NCBI GenBank assembly: GCA_031277535.1
Contig: JAITMD010000016.1
Location: 162,123-226,122 of the forward strand
Length of the DNA stretch: 64,000 bases
Direction: 5' to 3'
Source of the DNA: Flavobacteriaceae bacterium
Lineage (GTDB): Bacteria > Bacteroidota > Bacteroidia > Flavobacteriales > Flavobacteriaceae
The notes under the pieces were generated by a model that did not search any database, had not been told where the DNA came from, and saw only the letters and a program-made list of their open reading frames with translations. This document shows positions 8,954 through 16,006 of the stretch, piece by piece (position 1 is the stretch's first letter; each line of letters starts with the position of its first letter). A program made the position numbers and the translations under genes.

Positions 8954-9382
8954 ATGGAAAGCAAGGGTATCTTTGATATAGAAGATGAAGTAATAGTGTC
9001 AGAAAAAACAAAAGACTATCTTGAGAGAATAGCTAAGTATGCTAAGATTATTAGCGTGACAGGTGGAATTGTAAGTTCTATAATGCTTCTTGCTACAGTA
9101 ACCTTTTTGCTGAGTGGGGATTATACGGGTTTTTTTAATGATGGTATAGGTTTTTTTGTGTTAGGGATTCCAATATTGTTTATTTTACTCTTTTATAATT
9201 TGTTTCGTTTTTCGGATCGTTTAGTAACCACAATAGTTACAAAAAACTCGAAGGGAATGGAACAACCTTTTAAGAACCTGAGAGATTTTTATAGACTAAT
9301 AGTTTTAAGTGTTATAGCTATTGTTGTGTTTTTTATTCTTACGGGGTTATACGAAGAGTTATTGCCTCTATTTTTAATCTAA
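8954..9382 (+). CDS. Small three-helix membrane protein (cluster member 1)
   Basis: A 142-residue protein with a polar acidic N-terminus (residues 1-30, ending in LERIAKYAKII) and three membrane segments at about 31-53, 64-85 and 112-135. It is followed at 10-20 base spacing by similar proteins of the same layout. The family resembles DUF5362-type membrane proteins of Bacteroidota, but I am not certain of that name. No catalytic motif is visible. The shared features with its neighbours are a 'K-Y-x-K-I' start of the first helix and a basic/acidic loop before the third helix. Confidence 0.65.
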   Translation: MESKGIFDIEDEVIVSEKTKDYLERIAKYAKIISVTGGIVSSIMLLATVTFLLSGDYTGFFNDGIGFFVLGIPILFILLFYNLFRFSDRLVTTIVTKNSKGMEQPFKNLRDFYRLIVLSVIAIVVFFILTGLYEELLPLFLI

Positions 9383-9391
9383 TAAAGAGAT

Positions 9392-9769
9392 ATGAGTTCA
9401 GAATTACGAAAACTATTTTTTACTTCGCTGTCACAAAAGTACTTGATAGAAATTAGTTATATAGGTCTATTTTTATCGGTGACTGCTTTTATTAATATGA
9501 TTTTATCTGTTTTTAGATTTACTGAAGATGTTGATCAAAATAGTGGTTTTGGAGTCGCCTTCTTTTTGGGAATGATATTTCAAACGTTTGGAACTATAGG
9601 ACTGTTTATTTATTCGTTGAGTATAAGAAAAGGATTGAGAGAAAAAAAGGAGGATAGTATAAACAGAGCGTTTAAAGGGATGACAGTATTTTTTTTATTT
9701 ACTATTTTATCAATTGTTTTGATTTTGGTGGTACCTTTTTTATGGTTAGCGTTTAATAGTATAATATAA
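9392..9769 (+). CDS. Small three-helix membrane protein (cluster member 2)
   Basis: A 125-residue membrane protein, nine bases after the previous gene. Hydrophobic segments lie at about residues 20-42, 53-76 and 95-120, with a charged loop IRKGLREKKEDSINRAFKG between the second and third. The loop is the most similar part to the neighbours (R-x-G-x-(x)-x-K ... A-x-K-x). It is probably an inner-membrane protein translated from the same mRNA. The function is unknown. Confidence 0.62.
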   Translation: MSSELRKLFFTSLSQKYLIEISYIGLFLSVTAFINMILSVFRFTEDVDQNSGFGVAFFLGMIFQTFGTIGLFIYSLSIRKGLREKKEDSINRAFKGMTVFFLFTILSIVLILVVPFLWLAFNSII

Positions 9770-9788
9770 AATTTGTATTTGATTAAAT

Positions 9789-10232
9789 ATGGAAGATAAA
9801 CATGAGTTAGTAAAAAGCAAAGAGATTGTACTTTCAGAAAAAACGTTGCAATTAATACAGGAGTTATCTAAGTATGGAAAAGTGATTGGCCAGTTGGTTA
9901 TTGGTCAATTGATTTTGATGTTAGCTATAACAATAGGTTATGTTTTGTTTGTTGATAAGTTGACTTTAGCACTGTTTTTAATGTCATTTATGCTTATATC
10001 TACAGAGAAACTGATTGCAAGCGGTTTGTTGCTGTTATTTTTGATGGGACTAAATGTTTTTGTGGGGGTGAGTATGTATCGTTTTGGTAAGTATATGCGT
10101 AAGGGAATAGAGACAAAGGATAGTAATATGATGGAAGAAGGAATGAAATGGTTGAAAAAGGCATTAATGAATACCGTTGTAGGAATAATAATCTTTGTAT
10201 TGTATGTGTTATTCGTTGAAAGGATTGTGTAA
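9789..10232 (+). CDS. Small three-helix membrane protein (cluster member 3)
   Basis: A 147-residue protein whose N-terminus (KEIVLSEKTLQLIQELSKYG) resembles that of the first cluster member (VIVSEKTKDYLERIAKYA), evidence that the two arose by duplication. Membrane segments are at about 33-56, 66-95 and 124-144. The loop before the last helix reads YMRKGIETKDSNMMEEGMKW. It lies 19 bases after member 2 and three bases before member 4. The function is unknown. Confidence 0.65.
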   Translation: MEDKHELVKSKEIVLSEKTLQLIQELSKYGKVIGQLVIGQLILMLAITIGYVLFVDKLTLALFLMSFMLISTEKLIASGLLLLFLMGLNVFVGVSMYRFGKYMRKGIETKDSNMMEEGMKWLKKALMNTVVGIIIFVLYVLFVERIV

Positions 10233-10235
10233 AGG

Positions 10236-10622
10236 ATGATTGCTATGGAAGAAAAAGATAAAAACGTCATAGAAAAGGTAAGTTGGACACCTCAGACAAC
10301 TTATAACCTAAATAAGACAGCTACATGGGCTATTCCCTTTGTTGTTATAGGAGTACTTATCGCAATTATTGGTTTATATGAGTTGTATAAGGGGATTGTG
10401 GAAAAAGATTATAGGTCTGCTCTGTTAACTTTAGGTACATCTGTAGTCGTAGGTTTCTTTACATACTTTTTAGTACTGTTTATAAAAGAAACAAAGGTTG
10501 GAATAGCGCAGATGAATGAAGAGATAATTTATAGTGCATTAAAGAGGTTGAAGTATGTGCTTGTATTAACAGTTGTTATTTTGCTATATAATATGATGTT
10601 GTTTGTATCCATGTTTATATAA
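10236..10622 (+). CDS. Small three-helix membrane protein (cluster member 4)
   Basis: A 128-residue protein and the last of four. It has a charged N-terminus, then membrane segments at about 31-52, 61-84 and 105-127, with ETKVGIAQMNEEIIYSALKR in the connecting loop. An ATG three codons in (10245) is an equally good start (MEEKDKN). Gene spacing of only three bases from member 3 shows cotranscription. No terminator is visible after it; the rpsU promoter begins about 90 bases later. The function is unknown. Confidence 0.63.
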   Translation: MIAMEEKDKNVIEKVSWTPQTTYNLNKTATWAIPFVVIGVLIAIIGLYELYKGIVEKDYRSALLTLGTSVVVGFFTYFLVLFIKETKVGIAQMNEEIIYSALKRLKYVLVLTVVILLYNMMLFVSMFI

Positions 10623-10711
10623 GAAAGTTAATTTATTAAGTAGCAAGCCTCTTGGAAACTTGTTTGTGAAAATACTATACAAGAAAAATATGAAAAAAAT
10701 ATCTTTTTTTG

Positions 10712-10741
10712 TTGTATTGAATAAAAAAAGGTTTACTTTTG
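10712..10741 (+). promoter_or_regulatory. Promoter of rpsU (Bacteroidota type)
   Basis: TTG at 10712-10714, a 19-base spacer and TACTTTTG at 10734-10741 match the Bacteroidota consensus TTTG-N19-TAnnTTTG. Transcription should begin about 10747, giving a 5' leader of roughly 25 bases before rpsU. Confidence 0.75.
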
Positions 10742-10754
10742 CACCACTAATGAG

Positions 10755-10762
10755 AGGAGGTG
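10755..10762 (+). promoter_or_regulatory. Strong Shine-Dalgarno sequence of rpsU
   Basis: AGGAGGTG is complementary to the 3' end of 16S rRNA. Such a site is exceptional in this window, where other genes start after plain A-rich leaders. In flavobacteria the ribosome hides its anti-Shine-Dalgarno with bS21 and neighbouring proteins, so a strong site at the bS21 gene is a feedback device. The end of the site is nine bases before the ATG at 10772. Confidence 0.8.
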
Positions 10763-10771
10763 TATGAAAAC

Positions 10772-10966
10772 ATGTTAATCATTCCAATTAAAGACGGAGA
10801 AAATATCGATAGAGCACTTAAGCGCTACAAAAGAAAATTTGACAGAACAGGAACTTTACGTCAGTTAAGATCACGTCAACATTTTACAAAACCGTCTGTA
10901 CTTAAAAGAGACAAAATGCAAAAAGCTGCATATATTCAACACTTGAGAGATGCTTTTGAAATCTAA
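10772..10966 (+). CDS. rpsU: Small-subunit ribosomal protein bS21
   Basis: A 64-residue basic protein (MLIIPIKDGENIDRALKRYK...) with the bS21 fold. It binds near the 3' end of 16S rRNA and in flavobacteria helps to cover the anti-Shine-Dalgarno. An in-frame GTG at 10760 overlaps the Shine-Dalgarno and cannot be the start; the ATG at 10772 gives the normal N-terminus. A four-codon frame, ATG AAA ACA TGT TAA (10764-10778), overlaps this start in another frame. A hairpin terminator follows at 10988. Regulation is probably autogenous: when bS21 is scarce, ribosomes with a free anti-Shine-Dalgarno prefer this mRNA. Confidence 0.95.
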   Translation: MLIIPIKDGENIDRALKRYKRKFDRTGTLRQLRSRQHFTKPSVLKRDKMQKAAYIQHLRDAFEI

Positions 10967-10987
10967 TAAGTAGCGAATTTAAAGTTT

Positions 10988-11030
10988 AACCGTTGTAATA
11001 AAGTATTAACTTTGTTGCAACGGTTTTTTT
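10988..11030 (+). terminator. rpsU terminator with a promoter in its loop
   Basis: AACCGTTG (10988-10995) pairs with CAACGGTT (11018-11025), followed by T residues. The 22-base loop contains TAACTTTG (11007-11014), a good -7 box that would start the next transcript at about 11020, just ahead of the ATG at 11031. Confidence 0.75.
11007..11014 (+). promoter_or_regulatory. Likely -7 box for the xerC-like gene
   Basis: TAACTTTG matches TAnnTTTG. The -33 region 19 bases upstream reads GTTTA, a weak match to TTTG. It lies in the loop of the rpsU terminator and gives a leader of only about ten bases. Confidence 0.5.
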
Positions 11031-11930
11031 ATGGAAAAAATTTTACAAAGTTTTTTAGCGTATTTAGAAAAGGAAAAGAATTATTCTTCTTGGACTATCA
11101 CTGCCTATGGAGAGGACATTGCTGCATTTATGCGTTTTTTGCAAGAGACTGAAGGGGCGAGTTGGGAAGTGGAGTATAGGGATATTCGAGCATGGATTGT
11201 TCGTTTGTCTGAACTTGAATTGAATAATCGTTCAATTAATAGAAAGATAAGTGCTTTGAGAAGTTTTTATCGTTTCTTGCTACGCATAGGAGAAGTAAAA
11301 GTTGATCCTTTACAATTGCATCGTTCTTTGAAAGTTGAAAAGAAAATACAGATTCCTTTTTCTGTAAAAGAAATTGATGAAGTACGTGCTGTATTGAAGC
11401 AAGGAGAGGGATTTGATAGTTTGCGTTCGTTGGTAGTTGTTGAGTTTTTATATTCTTTTGGATTGAGGAGATCTGAATTACGAAATTTAAGAGTGTATGA
11501 TATAGATTTAAACAATTTGCTTTTGAAGGTTGTGGGGAAGGGGAATAAAATGCGTTATATACCTATAATGGTGGAATTGACCGTTTTAATAAAATATTAC
11601 TTAGCTGAACGAGGGAAGATGTTGAAAGGACGGCAAGATATTAACTTTTTTTTAATAGATGATAAAGGGGGAAAAGTTGATGAAATGTTTGTTTATCGTA
11701 TAATAAATACTTACTTTAGTAATGTAACAACAAAGGAAAAGAAGAGTCCTCATATGTTACGTCACTCGTTTGCAACTCATCTATTAGAGGGGGGAGCAGA
11801 TATAAATTCGATTAAAGAACTAATGGGACATGAGAGTTTGTCTTCTACTGAGGTTTATGCGCAGGTAAATTTAAAGGAGCTTAAATCAATGTATATGGAA
11901 TCTCACCCCAGAGCGAAAAGGAAAAAATAA
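11031..11930 (+). CDS. xerC: Tyrosine recombinase XerC/XerD-type
   Basis: A 299-residue recombinase with an N-terminal SAM-like core-binding domain (about 1-85) and a C-terminal catalytic domain (105-290). All active-site residues are present: Arg146 (FGLRRSEL), Lys170 (VVGKGNKMRY), His241 and Arg244 (HMLRHSFATH), His267 (GHESL) and the nucleophile Tyr276 (EVYAQV). The length and conserved position between rpsU and hpf indicate the housekeeping Xer protein that resolves chromosome dimers at dif, not a mobile-element integrase. Whether it should be called XerC or XerD is not clear from the sequence alone. The gene ends 18 bases before hpf. Confidence 0.9.
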   Translation: MEKILQSFLAYLEKEKNYSSWTITAYGEDIAAFMRFLQETEGASWEVEYRDIRAWIVRLSELELNNRSINRKISALRSFYRFLLRIGEVKVDPLQLHRSLKVEKKIQIPFSVKEIDEVRAVLKQGEGFDSLRSLVVVEFLYSFGLRRSELRNLRVYDIDLNNLLLKVVGKGNKMRYIPIMVELTVLIKYYLAERGKMLKGRQDINFFLIDDKGGKVDEMFVYRIINTYFSNVTTKEKKSPHMLRHSFATHLLEGGADINSIKELMGHESLSSTEVYAQVNLKELKSMYMESHPRAKRKK

Positions 11931-11948
11931 TTTTAAAAATTGTAAGTT

Positions 11949-12248
11949 ATGAAAGTAAACATTCAAGCCGTTAATTTTAATGTGGATCGTAAATTGGTAG
12001 ATTTTATTAATGAGCGTGTTGATAAAGTAGGTAAGTTTTACGATAAAATAGTGTCAGTAGATGTGTTTTTAAAATTAGAGAATACCACGGATAAAGAAAA
12101 TAAGACAACAGAGATAAAAGTATTGGTGCCAGGAGATGAAATGATTGTTAAGAAAACATGTAAAAGTTTTGAGGAAGGAATTGATGCTGGGGCAGATGCA
12201 TTGGAAAGATTAGTTGTGAAACATAAAGAGAAAATGAAAGCTCATTAA
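11949..12248 (+). CDS. hpf: Ribosome hibernation-promoting factor (HPF/RaiA family)
   Basis: A 99-residue short-form hibernation factor. The beta-alpha-beta-beta-beta-alpha fold is recognisable from MKVNIQAVNFNVDRKLVDFI, the KVGKFYDKI turn and the C-terminal helix FEEGIDAGADALERLVVKHK. It binds between the ribosomal subunits at the A and P sites and silences ribosomes in stationary phase. It lacks the long C-terminal dimerisation domain, so it is the short type. It lies 18 bases after xerC, probably cotranscribed with it. A separate tRNA promoter begins just after the stop. Confidence 0.9.
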   Translation: MKVNIQAVNFNVDRKLVDFINERVDKVGKFYDKIVSVDVFLKLENTTDKENKTTEIKVLVPGDEMIVKKTCKSFEEGIDAGADALERLVVKHKEKMKAH

Positions 12249-12266
12249 TGTAAAAAAATAAGTAAA

Positions 12267-12300
12267 TTGTTTTTTTTAATCAATAAAATATATACATTTG
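12267..12300 (+). promoter_or_regulatory. Promoter of the tRNA-tuf transcript
   Basis: TTG (12267-12269), a 23-base spacer and TACATTTG (12293-12300) form a good Bacteroidota promoter. Transcription should start about 12306, so the leader begins in or near the hairpin described next. Confidence 0.7.
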
Positions 12301-12301
12301 C

Positions 12302-12327
12302 AGTCCGTTAGAAATAGCGGACTTTTT
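12302..12327 (+). promoter_or_regulatory. Leader hairpin before the tRNA cluster
   Basis: AGTCCG (12302-12307) and CGGACT (12318-12323) pair, followed by a T-run. It sits just at the expected transcription start, so it may be partly outside the RNA. It could be an early attenuator or simply a start-proximal structure. Confidence 0.4.
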
Positions 12328-12343
12328 CTATTGAGGCAAATTT

Positions 12344-12417
12344 GCCGGTGTAGCTCAGCTGGCTAGAGCAGCTGATTTGTAATCAGCAGGTCGTGGGTTC
12401 GAGTCCCTCCATCGGCT
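12344..12417 (+). tRNA. tRNA-Thr (anticodon TGT)
   Basis: A full cloverleaf. The acceptor stem GCCGGTG/CATCGGC has one G-U pair; the anticodon stem GCTGA/TCAGC has loop TTTGTAA, and the T arm reads GTGGG TTCGAGT CCCTC. CA follows the discriminator T. Confidence 0.95.
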
Positions 12418-12449
12418 CAAAATAGAATAAATCAAACGAAAATGTTTGA

Positions 12450-12530
12450 GGGGAGATACTCAAGCGGCCAACGAGGACGGACTGTAAATCCGTTGGGAAA
12501 CCTTCGCAGGTTCGAATCCTGCTCTCCCCA
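12450..12530 (+). tRNA. tRNA-Tyr (anticodon GTA)
   Basis: A class II tRNA with a long variable arm. The acceptor is GGGGAGA/TCTCCCC, the anticodon stem ACGGA/TCCGT has loop CTGTAAA, and the T arm is GCAGG TTCGAAT CCTGC. Confidence 0.95.
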
Positions 12531-12552
12531 CAGAAGTAAATAAGAGGCGCAA

Positions 12553-12624
12553 GCCGGTGTAGCTCAGGGGTAGAGTGCTTCCTTGGTAAGGAAGAGGTCA
12601 CGGGTTCAAATCCCGTCATTGGCT
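12553..12624 (+). tRNA. tRNA-Thr (anticodon GGT)
   Basis: The acceptor GCCGGTG/CATTGGC has G-U pairs. The anticodon stem CTTCC/GGAAG has loop TTGGTAA, and the T arm is ACGGG TTCAAAT CCCGT. The 3' end overlaps the -33 region of the putative tuf promoter. Confidence 0.95.
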
Positions 12625-12645
12625 CAGGTTTTTTTATTATATTTG
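12619..12645 (+). promoter_or_regulatory. Possible internal promoter of tuf
   Basis: TTG at 12619-12621, inside the tRNA-Thr 3' end, a 16-base spacer and TATATTTG at 12638-12645 match the Bacteroidota pattern. tuf starts 37 bases further on. Confidence 0.5.
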
Positions 12646-12682
12646 AACACTAATTATATAACTAAGATTAAATTATTAAATC

Positions 12683-13870
12683 ATGGCAAAGGAAACATTT
12701 GACCGTTCGAAACCGCACTTAAACATCGGTACTATCGGACACGTTGACCACGGTAAAACTACTACTACTGCTGCTATTACTAAAGTATTAGCTGACGCAG
12801 GATTCTCAGAAGCTCGTTCATTTGATTCAATTGATAATGCTCCAGAAGAGAAAGAGCGTGGTATTACAATTAATACTTCTCACGTAGAGTACCAAACTAA
12901 AAACCGTCACTATGCACACGTTGACTGTCCAGGTCACGCGGATTACGTGAAAAACATGGTTACTGGTGCTGCTCAAATGGATGGTGCTATCTTAGTAGTT
13001 GCTGCTACTGATGGACCAATGCCACAAACTCGTGAGCACATCCTTTTAGGACGTCAGGTAGGTATTCCAAGAATCGTTGTATTCTTAAACAAAGTTGACT
13101 TAGTTGATGATGCTGAGTTATTAGAGCTTGTTGAGATGGAAGTAAGAGATTTATTATCTTTCTACCAATACGATGGAGATAACGGACCAGTAGTTCAAGG
13201 ATCTGCATTAGGAGCTTTAAACGGAGAGCCACAATGGGTTGACGCTTTATTGAAATTAATGGATGAGGTTGATGCTTGGATCGAAGAGCCAGTACGTGAT
13301 AACGAGAAACCATTCTTGATGCCAGTAGAAGATGTATTTACAATTACAGGACGTGGAACTGTTGCTACAGGACGTATCGAAACTGGAGTTGCTAATACAG
13401 GAGATGCTGTAGAAATCATCGGTATGGGAGCTGACAAATTAACTTCTACAATTACAGGAGTTGAGATGTTCCGTAAAATCTTAGACCGTGGAGAAGCTGG
13501 AGATAACGTAGGTTTATTATTGAGAGGTATTGACAAAACTGATATCCGTCGTGGTATGGTTATTTGTAAACCAGGTTCAGTAAAACCACACGCTAGATTC
13601 AAAGCTGAGGTTTATATCTTGAAAAAAGAAGAAGGTGGACGTCACACTCCATTCCATAACAACTACCGTCCTCAATTCTACGTTCGTACAACTGACGTAA
13701 CTGGAACAATCTTGTTGCCAGAAGGAACTGAGATGGTTATGCCTGGAGATAACTTAACTATCACTGTTGAGTTGTTAAGCCCAATCGCTTTATCAGTAGG
13801 TTTACGTTTTGCTATCCGTGAAGGAGGTAGAACAGTAGGAGCTGGTCAGGTAACTGAAATTTTAGACTAA
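12683..13870 (+). CDS. tuf: Elongation factor Tu
   Basis: A 395-residue GTPase that brings aminoacyl-tRNA to the ribosome. All G motifs are present: GHVDHGKT (P-loop), the [11 protein letters not shown] switch I region, [18 protein letters not shown] and the SALGAL G5 element. Domains II and III follow in normal order up to the C-terminal [10 protein letters not shown]. It lies between the tRNA-Thr/Tyr/Thr cluster and tRNA-Trp-secE, the ancient arrangement shared with tufB of enterobacteria. A terminator follows 25 bases after the stop, so it can be expressed separately from secE-nusG. It is probably the only tuf, as usual in this phylum. Confidence 0.98.
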   Translation: MAKETFDRSKPHLNIGTIGHVDHGKTTTTAAITKVLADAGFSEARSFDSIDNAPEEKERGITINTSHVEYQTKNRHYAHVDCPGHADYVKNMVTGAAQMDGAILVVAATDGPMPQTREHILLGRQVGIPRIVVFLNKVDLVDDAELLELVEMEVRDLLSFYQYDGDNGPVVQGSALGALNGEPQWVDALLKLMDEVDAWIEEPVRDNEKPFLMPVEDVFTITGRGTVATGRIETGVANTGDAVEIIGMGADKLTSTITGVEMFRKILDRGEAGDNVGLLLRGIDKTDIRRGMVICKPGSVKPHARFKAEVYILKKEEGGRHTPFHNNYRPQFYVRTTDVTGTILLPEGTEMVMPGDNLTITVELLSPIALSVGLRFAIREGGRTVGAGQVTEILD

Positions 13871-13894
13871 TTATTTAGGATAAATAAATCACAG

Positions 13895-13922
13895 AAGTCA
13901 GTGGTTACGGCCACTGACTTTT
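13895..13922 (+). terminator. Terminator after tuf
   Basis: AAGTCAGTGG - TTACGG - CCACTGACTT, a perfect 10-bp stem with a short T tract. It separates tuf from tRNA-Trp-secE. Confidence 0.8.
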
Positions 13923-13930
13923 ATTAACAA

Positions 13931-14001
13931 ACGGGTGTAGTTCAAGGGTAGAATAGCGGTCTCCAAAACCGTTGATGGGGGTTCGAATCCCTCCACCCGT
14001 G
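13931..14001 (+). tRNA. tRNA-Trp (anticodon CCA)
   Basis: The acceptor is ACGGGTG/CACCCGT, the anticodon stem GCGGT/ACCGT has loop CTCCAAA, and the T arm is GGGGG TTCGAAT CCCTC. It precedes secE by 16 bases, a conserved bacterial arrangement. Confidence 0.94.
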
Positions 14002-14017
14002 CATAAACAATATTAAC

Positions 14018-14215
14018 ATGGCAAAGGTTTTTAATTACATATCGGAAGCTTTTACGGAGCTTAAAACAAATGTTACTTGGTCTCCTTGGGCTGAAGTGCA
14101 AAAATATACAACAATAGTTGCTATCTTTGCAGTATTATTAGCTTTAGCTACTTGGGGAGTAGACTCAGTTTTTGGAGAGTTATTAGGTAAATTTTATAGC
14201 TGGATAAGAGCTTAA
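14018..14215 (+). CDS. secE: Preprotein translocase subunit SecE
   Basis: A 65-residue single-span SecE with a short amphipathic helix (FNYISEAFTELKTNVTW), the conserved TWSPWAEVQKYT hinge and one membrane helix (TIVAIFAVLLALATWGV). It clamps the two halves of SecY in the translocon. The length is the minimal one-helix type common outside enterobacteria. It lies 13 bases before nusG as in most bacteria. Confidence 0.95.
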   Translation: MAKVFNYISEAFTELKTNVTWSPWAEVQKYTTIVAIFAVLLALATWGVDSVFGELLGKFYSWIRA

Positions 14216-14228
14216 GTAAAATAAAATT

Positions 14229-14783
14229 ATGGCAGATACAAACGTCAAAAAATGGTATGTGGTTCGTGCAGTAAGTGGACAAGAAAACAAGGTTAAGAAT
14301 TATATTGAAACTGAGGTTTCTCGTTTGGGATTAGCTGATTACCTTTCACAGGTTTTGGTTCCTACTGAAAAAGTAGTGACTGAAGATAAGAATGGTAAAC
14401 GTAAAACAACTGAACGTGTTTATTTTCCAGGTTATGTTATGATTGAAGCTAACTTAACTGGAGAGGTACCGCATGCTATTAAATCTATCACAGGTGTGAT
14501 TGGTTTCTTGGGTAGTGAGCGTGGAGGTGATCCAATGCCATTGCGTGAGTCAGAAGTGAATAGAATGTTAGGGAAAGTTGATGAGTTGGCAGTCAAAGTT
14601 GATACAGGTGTTATACCATATGAGGTTGGAGAATCTGTAAAAGTTGCTGATGGACCATTTAAAGGTTTCGATGCAGTGATTGAAAACATCAACGAAGAGA
14701 AACGTAAGTTAGAAGTAATGGTTAAGATTTTTGGAAGAAAAACACCATTAGAACTTAGTTTTACACAAGTAGAAAAAATTTAA
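14229..14783 (+). CDS. nusG: Transcription termination/antitermination factor NusG
   Basis: A 184-residue protein with an NGN domain (residues about 8-115: [30 protein letters not shown]) that binds the RNA polymerase clamp and a C-terminal KOW domain (about 130-184: [19 protein letters not shown]). It lowers pausing and couples transcription to translation or Rho. It is the housekeeping NusG, as its place between secE and rplK shows. A 54-base spacer with a hairpin separates it from rplK. Confidence 0.97.
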   Translation: MADTNVKKWYVVRAVSGQENKVKNYIETEVSRLGLADYLSQVLVPTEKVVTEDKNGKRKTTERVYFPGYVMIEANLTGEVPHAIKSITGVIGFLGSERGGDPMPLRESEVNRMLGKVDELAVKVDTGVIPYEVGESVKVADGPFKGFDAVIENINEEKRKLEVMVKIFGRKTPLELSFTQVEKI

Positions 14784-14796
14784 TGTTACATTTATA

Positions 14797-14822
14797 CACA
14801 TCTTGCTTCCAATTGAGATGTG
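14797..14822 (+). promoter_or_regulatory. Hairpin in the rplK leader
   Basis: CACATCT (14797-14803) pairs with AGATGTG (14816-14822), 15 bases ahead of the rplK start. In other bacteria ribosomal protein L1 represses the L11-L1 operon by binding a structure at this place. Whether this hairpin mimics the L1 rRNA site is not shown by the sequence. Confidence 0.4.
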
Positions 14823-14837
14823 CCAAATTTTTTAGAA

Positions 14838-15275
14838 ATGGCAAAAGAAATTAGTAAAGTAGTTAAACTACAAGTTAAGGGAGGTGCTGCGAATCCATCG
14901 CCACCGGTTGGACCTGCTTTGGGGGCTGCTGGGGTAAACATCATGGAGTTCTGTAAACAATTCAATGCAAGAACACAAGATAAACCTGGCAAAGTTTTAC
15001 CAGTACAAATTACAGTGTACAAAGACAAATCTTTTGATTTTGTTGTAAAAACGCCACCTGCTGCTGTTCAATTATTAGAGGCTGCGAAAGTGAAATCTGG
15101 ATCTGGTGAGCCTAATAGAAAAAAAGTAGCTAGCGTAACTTGGGAACAAGTTCGTGCTATTGCGGAAGACAAAATGCCTGATTTAAATGCATTCACTGTT
15201 GAAGCGGCTATGAGTATGATTGCAGGAACTGCAAGATCTATGGGGATTTCAGTAACAGGAGCTGCTCCTTTTTAA
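14838..15275 (+). CDS. rplK: Large-subunit ribosomal protein uL11
   Basis: A 145-residue L11 protein of the GTPase-associated centre. The N-terminal domain reads [20 protein letters not shown], and the C-terminal RNA-binding domain ends in [14 protein letters not shown] at 14820 is in frame, but the ATG at 14838 gives the conserved [12 protein letters not shown] start. It is 18 bases before rplA and surely cotranscribed. Confidence 0.97.
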   Translation: MAKEISKVVKLQVKGGAANPSPPVGPALGAAGVNIMEFCKQFNARTQDKPGKVLPVQITVYKDKSFDFVVKTPPAAVQLLEAAKVKSGSGEPNRKKVASVTWEQVRAIAEDKMPDLNAFTVEAAMSMIAGTARSMGISVTGAAPF

Positions 15276-15293
15276 TTGTAAAAGAAAGAAGAA

Positions 15294-15983
15294 ATGGCAA
15301 AATTGACAAAAAAGCAAAAGGATAATGCTGCTAAAATCGAGAAAGGTAGACTTTACTCTTTGAAAGATGCATCTGCATTGGTAAAAGAAGTAGCTTCTGC
15401 AAAATTTGATGAATCAGTAGATATCGCTGTACGTTTAGGAGTAGATCCTCGTAAAGCTAACCAAATGGTTCGTGGTGTAGTAACTTTACCACATGGTACA
15501 GGTAAGGATGTAAGAGTTCTTGCATTAGTTACTCCAGACAAAGAAGCTGAGGCTAAAGCAGCTGGAGCTGATTATGTAGGTCTTGATGATTACTTACAAA
15601 AAATCAAAGACGGTTGGACAGATGTTGATGTTATCATCACTATGCCGGCTGTTATGGGTAAATTAGGACCTTTAGGACGTGTATTAGGACCAAGAGGTTT
15701 AATGCCGAACCCTAAAACTGGAACGGTAACTATGGAAGTAGGAAAAGCTGTTCAAGAGGTGAAAGCTGGTAAAATCGATTTTAAAGTTGATAAAACAGGA
15801 ATTGTTCACGCATCTATCGGTAAAGCGTCATTTGAGGCTGAGAAAATTACTGAAAATGCTGCTGAGTTAATTCAAACATTAATCAAATTAAAACCAACTG
15901 CAGCTAAAGGTACTTATATCAAGTCTATTCATATATCTAGTACAATGAGCCCTGCTATTGCTTTAGATCCTAAAGCAGTATAA
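15294..15983 (+). CDS. rplA: Large-subunit ribosomal protein uL1
   Basis: A 229-residue protein of the L1 stalk. Family marks are [20 protein letters not shown], the [11 protein letters not shown] region and [10 protein letters not shown]. It is normal in length. L1 usually also acts as translational repressor of its own operon; a hairpin before rplK is a candidate target. It lies 23 bases before rplJ. Confidence 0.97.
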   Translation: MAKLTKKQKDNAAKIEKGRLYSLKDASALVKEVASAKFDESVDIAVRLGVDPRKANQMVRGVVTLPHGTGKDVRVLALVTPDKEAEAKAAGADYVGLDDYLQKIKDGWTDVDVIITMPAVMGKLGPLGRVLGPRGLMPNPKTGTVTMEVGKAVQEVKAGKIDFKVDKTGIVHASIGKASFEAEKITENAAELIQTLIKLKPTAAKGTYIKSIHISSTMSPAIALDPKAV

Positions 15984-16006
15984 TTGGTAAATAAAAAATT
16001 TAACGT

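Noticed and set aside
11031..11930. Integrase of a mobile element inserted next to the tRNA genes
   Set aside because: Length, full housekeeping Xer motifs and the conserved place between rpsU and hpf indicate the chromosomal dimer-resolution recombinase; no element ends or cargo are seen.
12383..12619. Minus-strand frame across the tRNA-Thr/Tyr/Thr cluster
   Set aside because: Its product (GFEPVTSSLPRKHSTPELH) is the well-known false protein read from the antisense of tRNA genes.
13898..14101. Minus-strand frame across tRNA-Trp
   Set aside because: The same artefact: the frame is antisense to the tRNA and to the start of secE.
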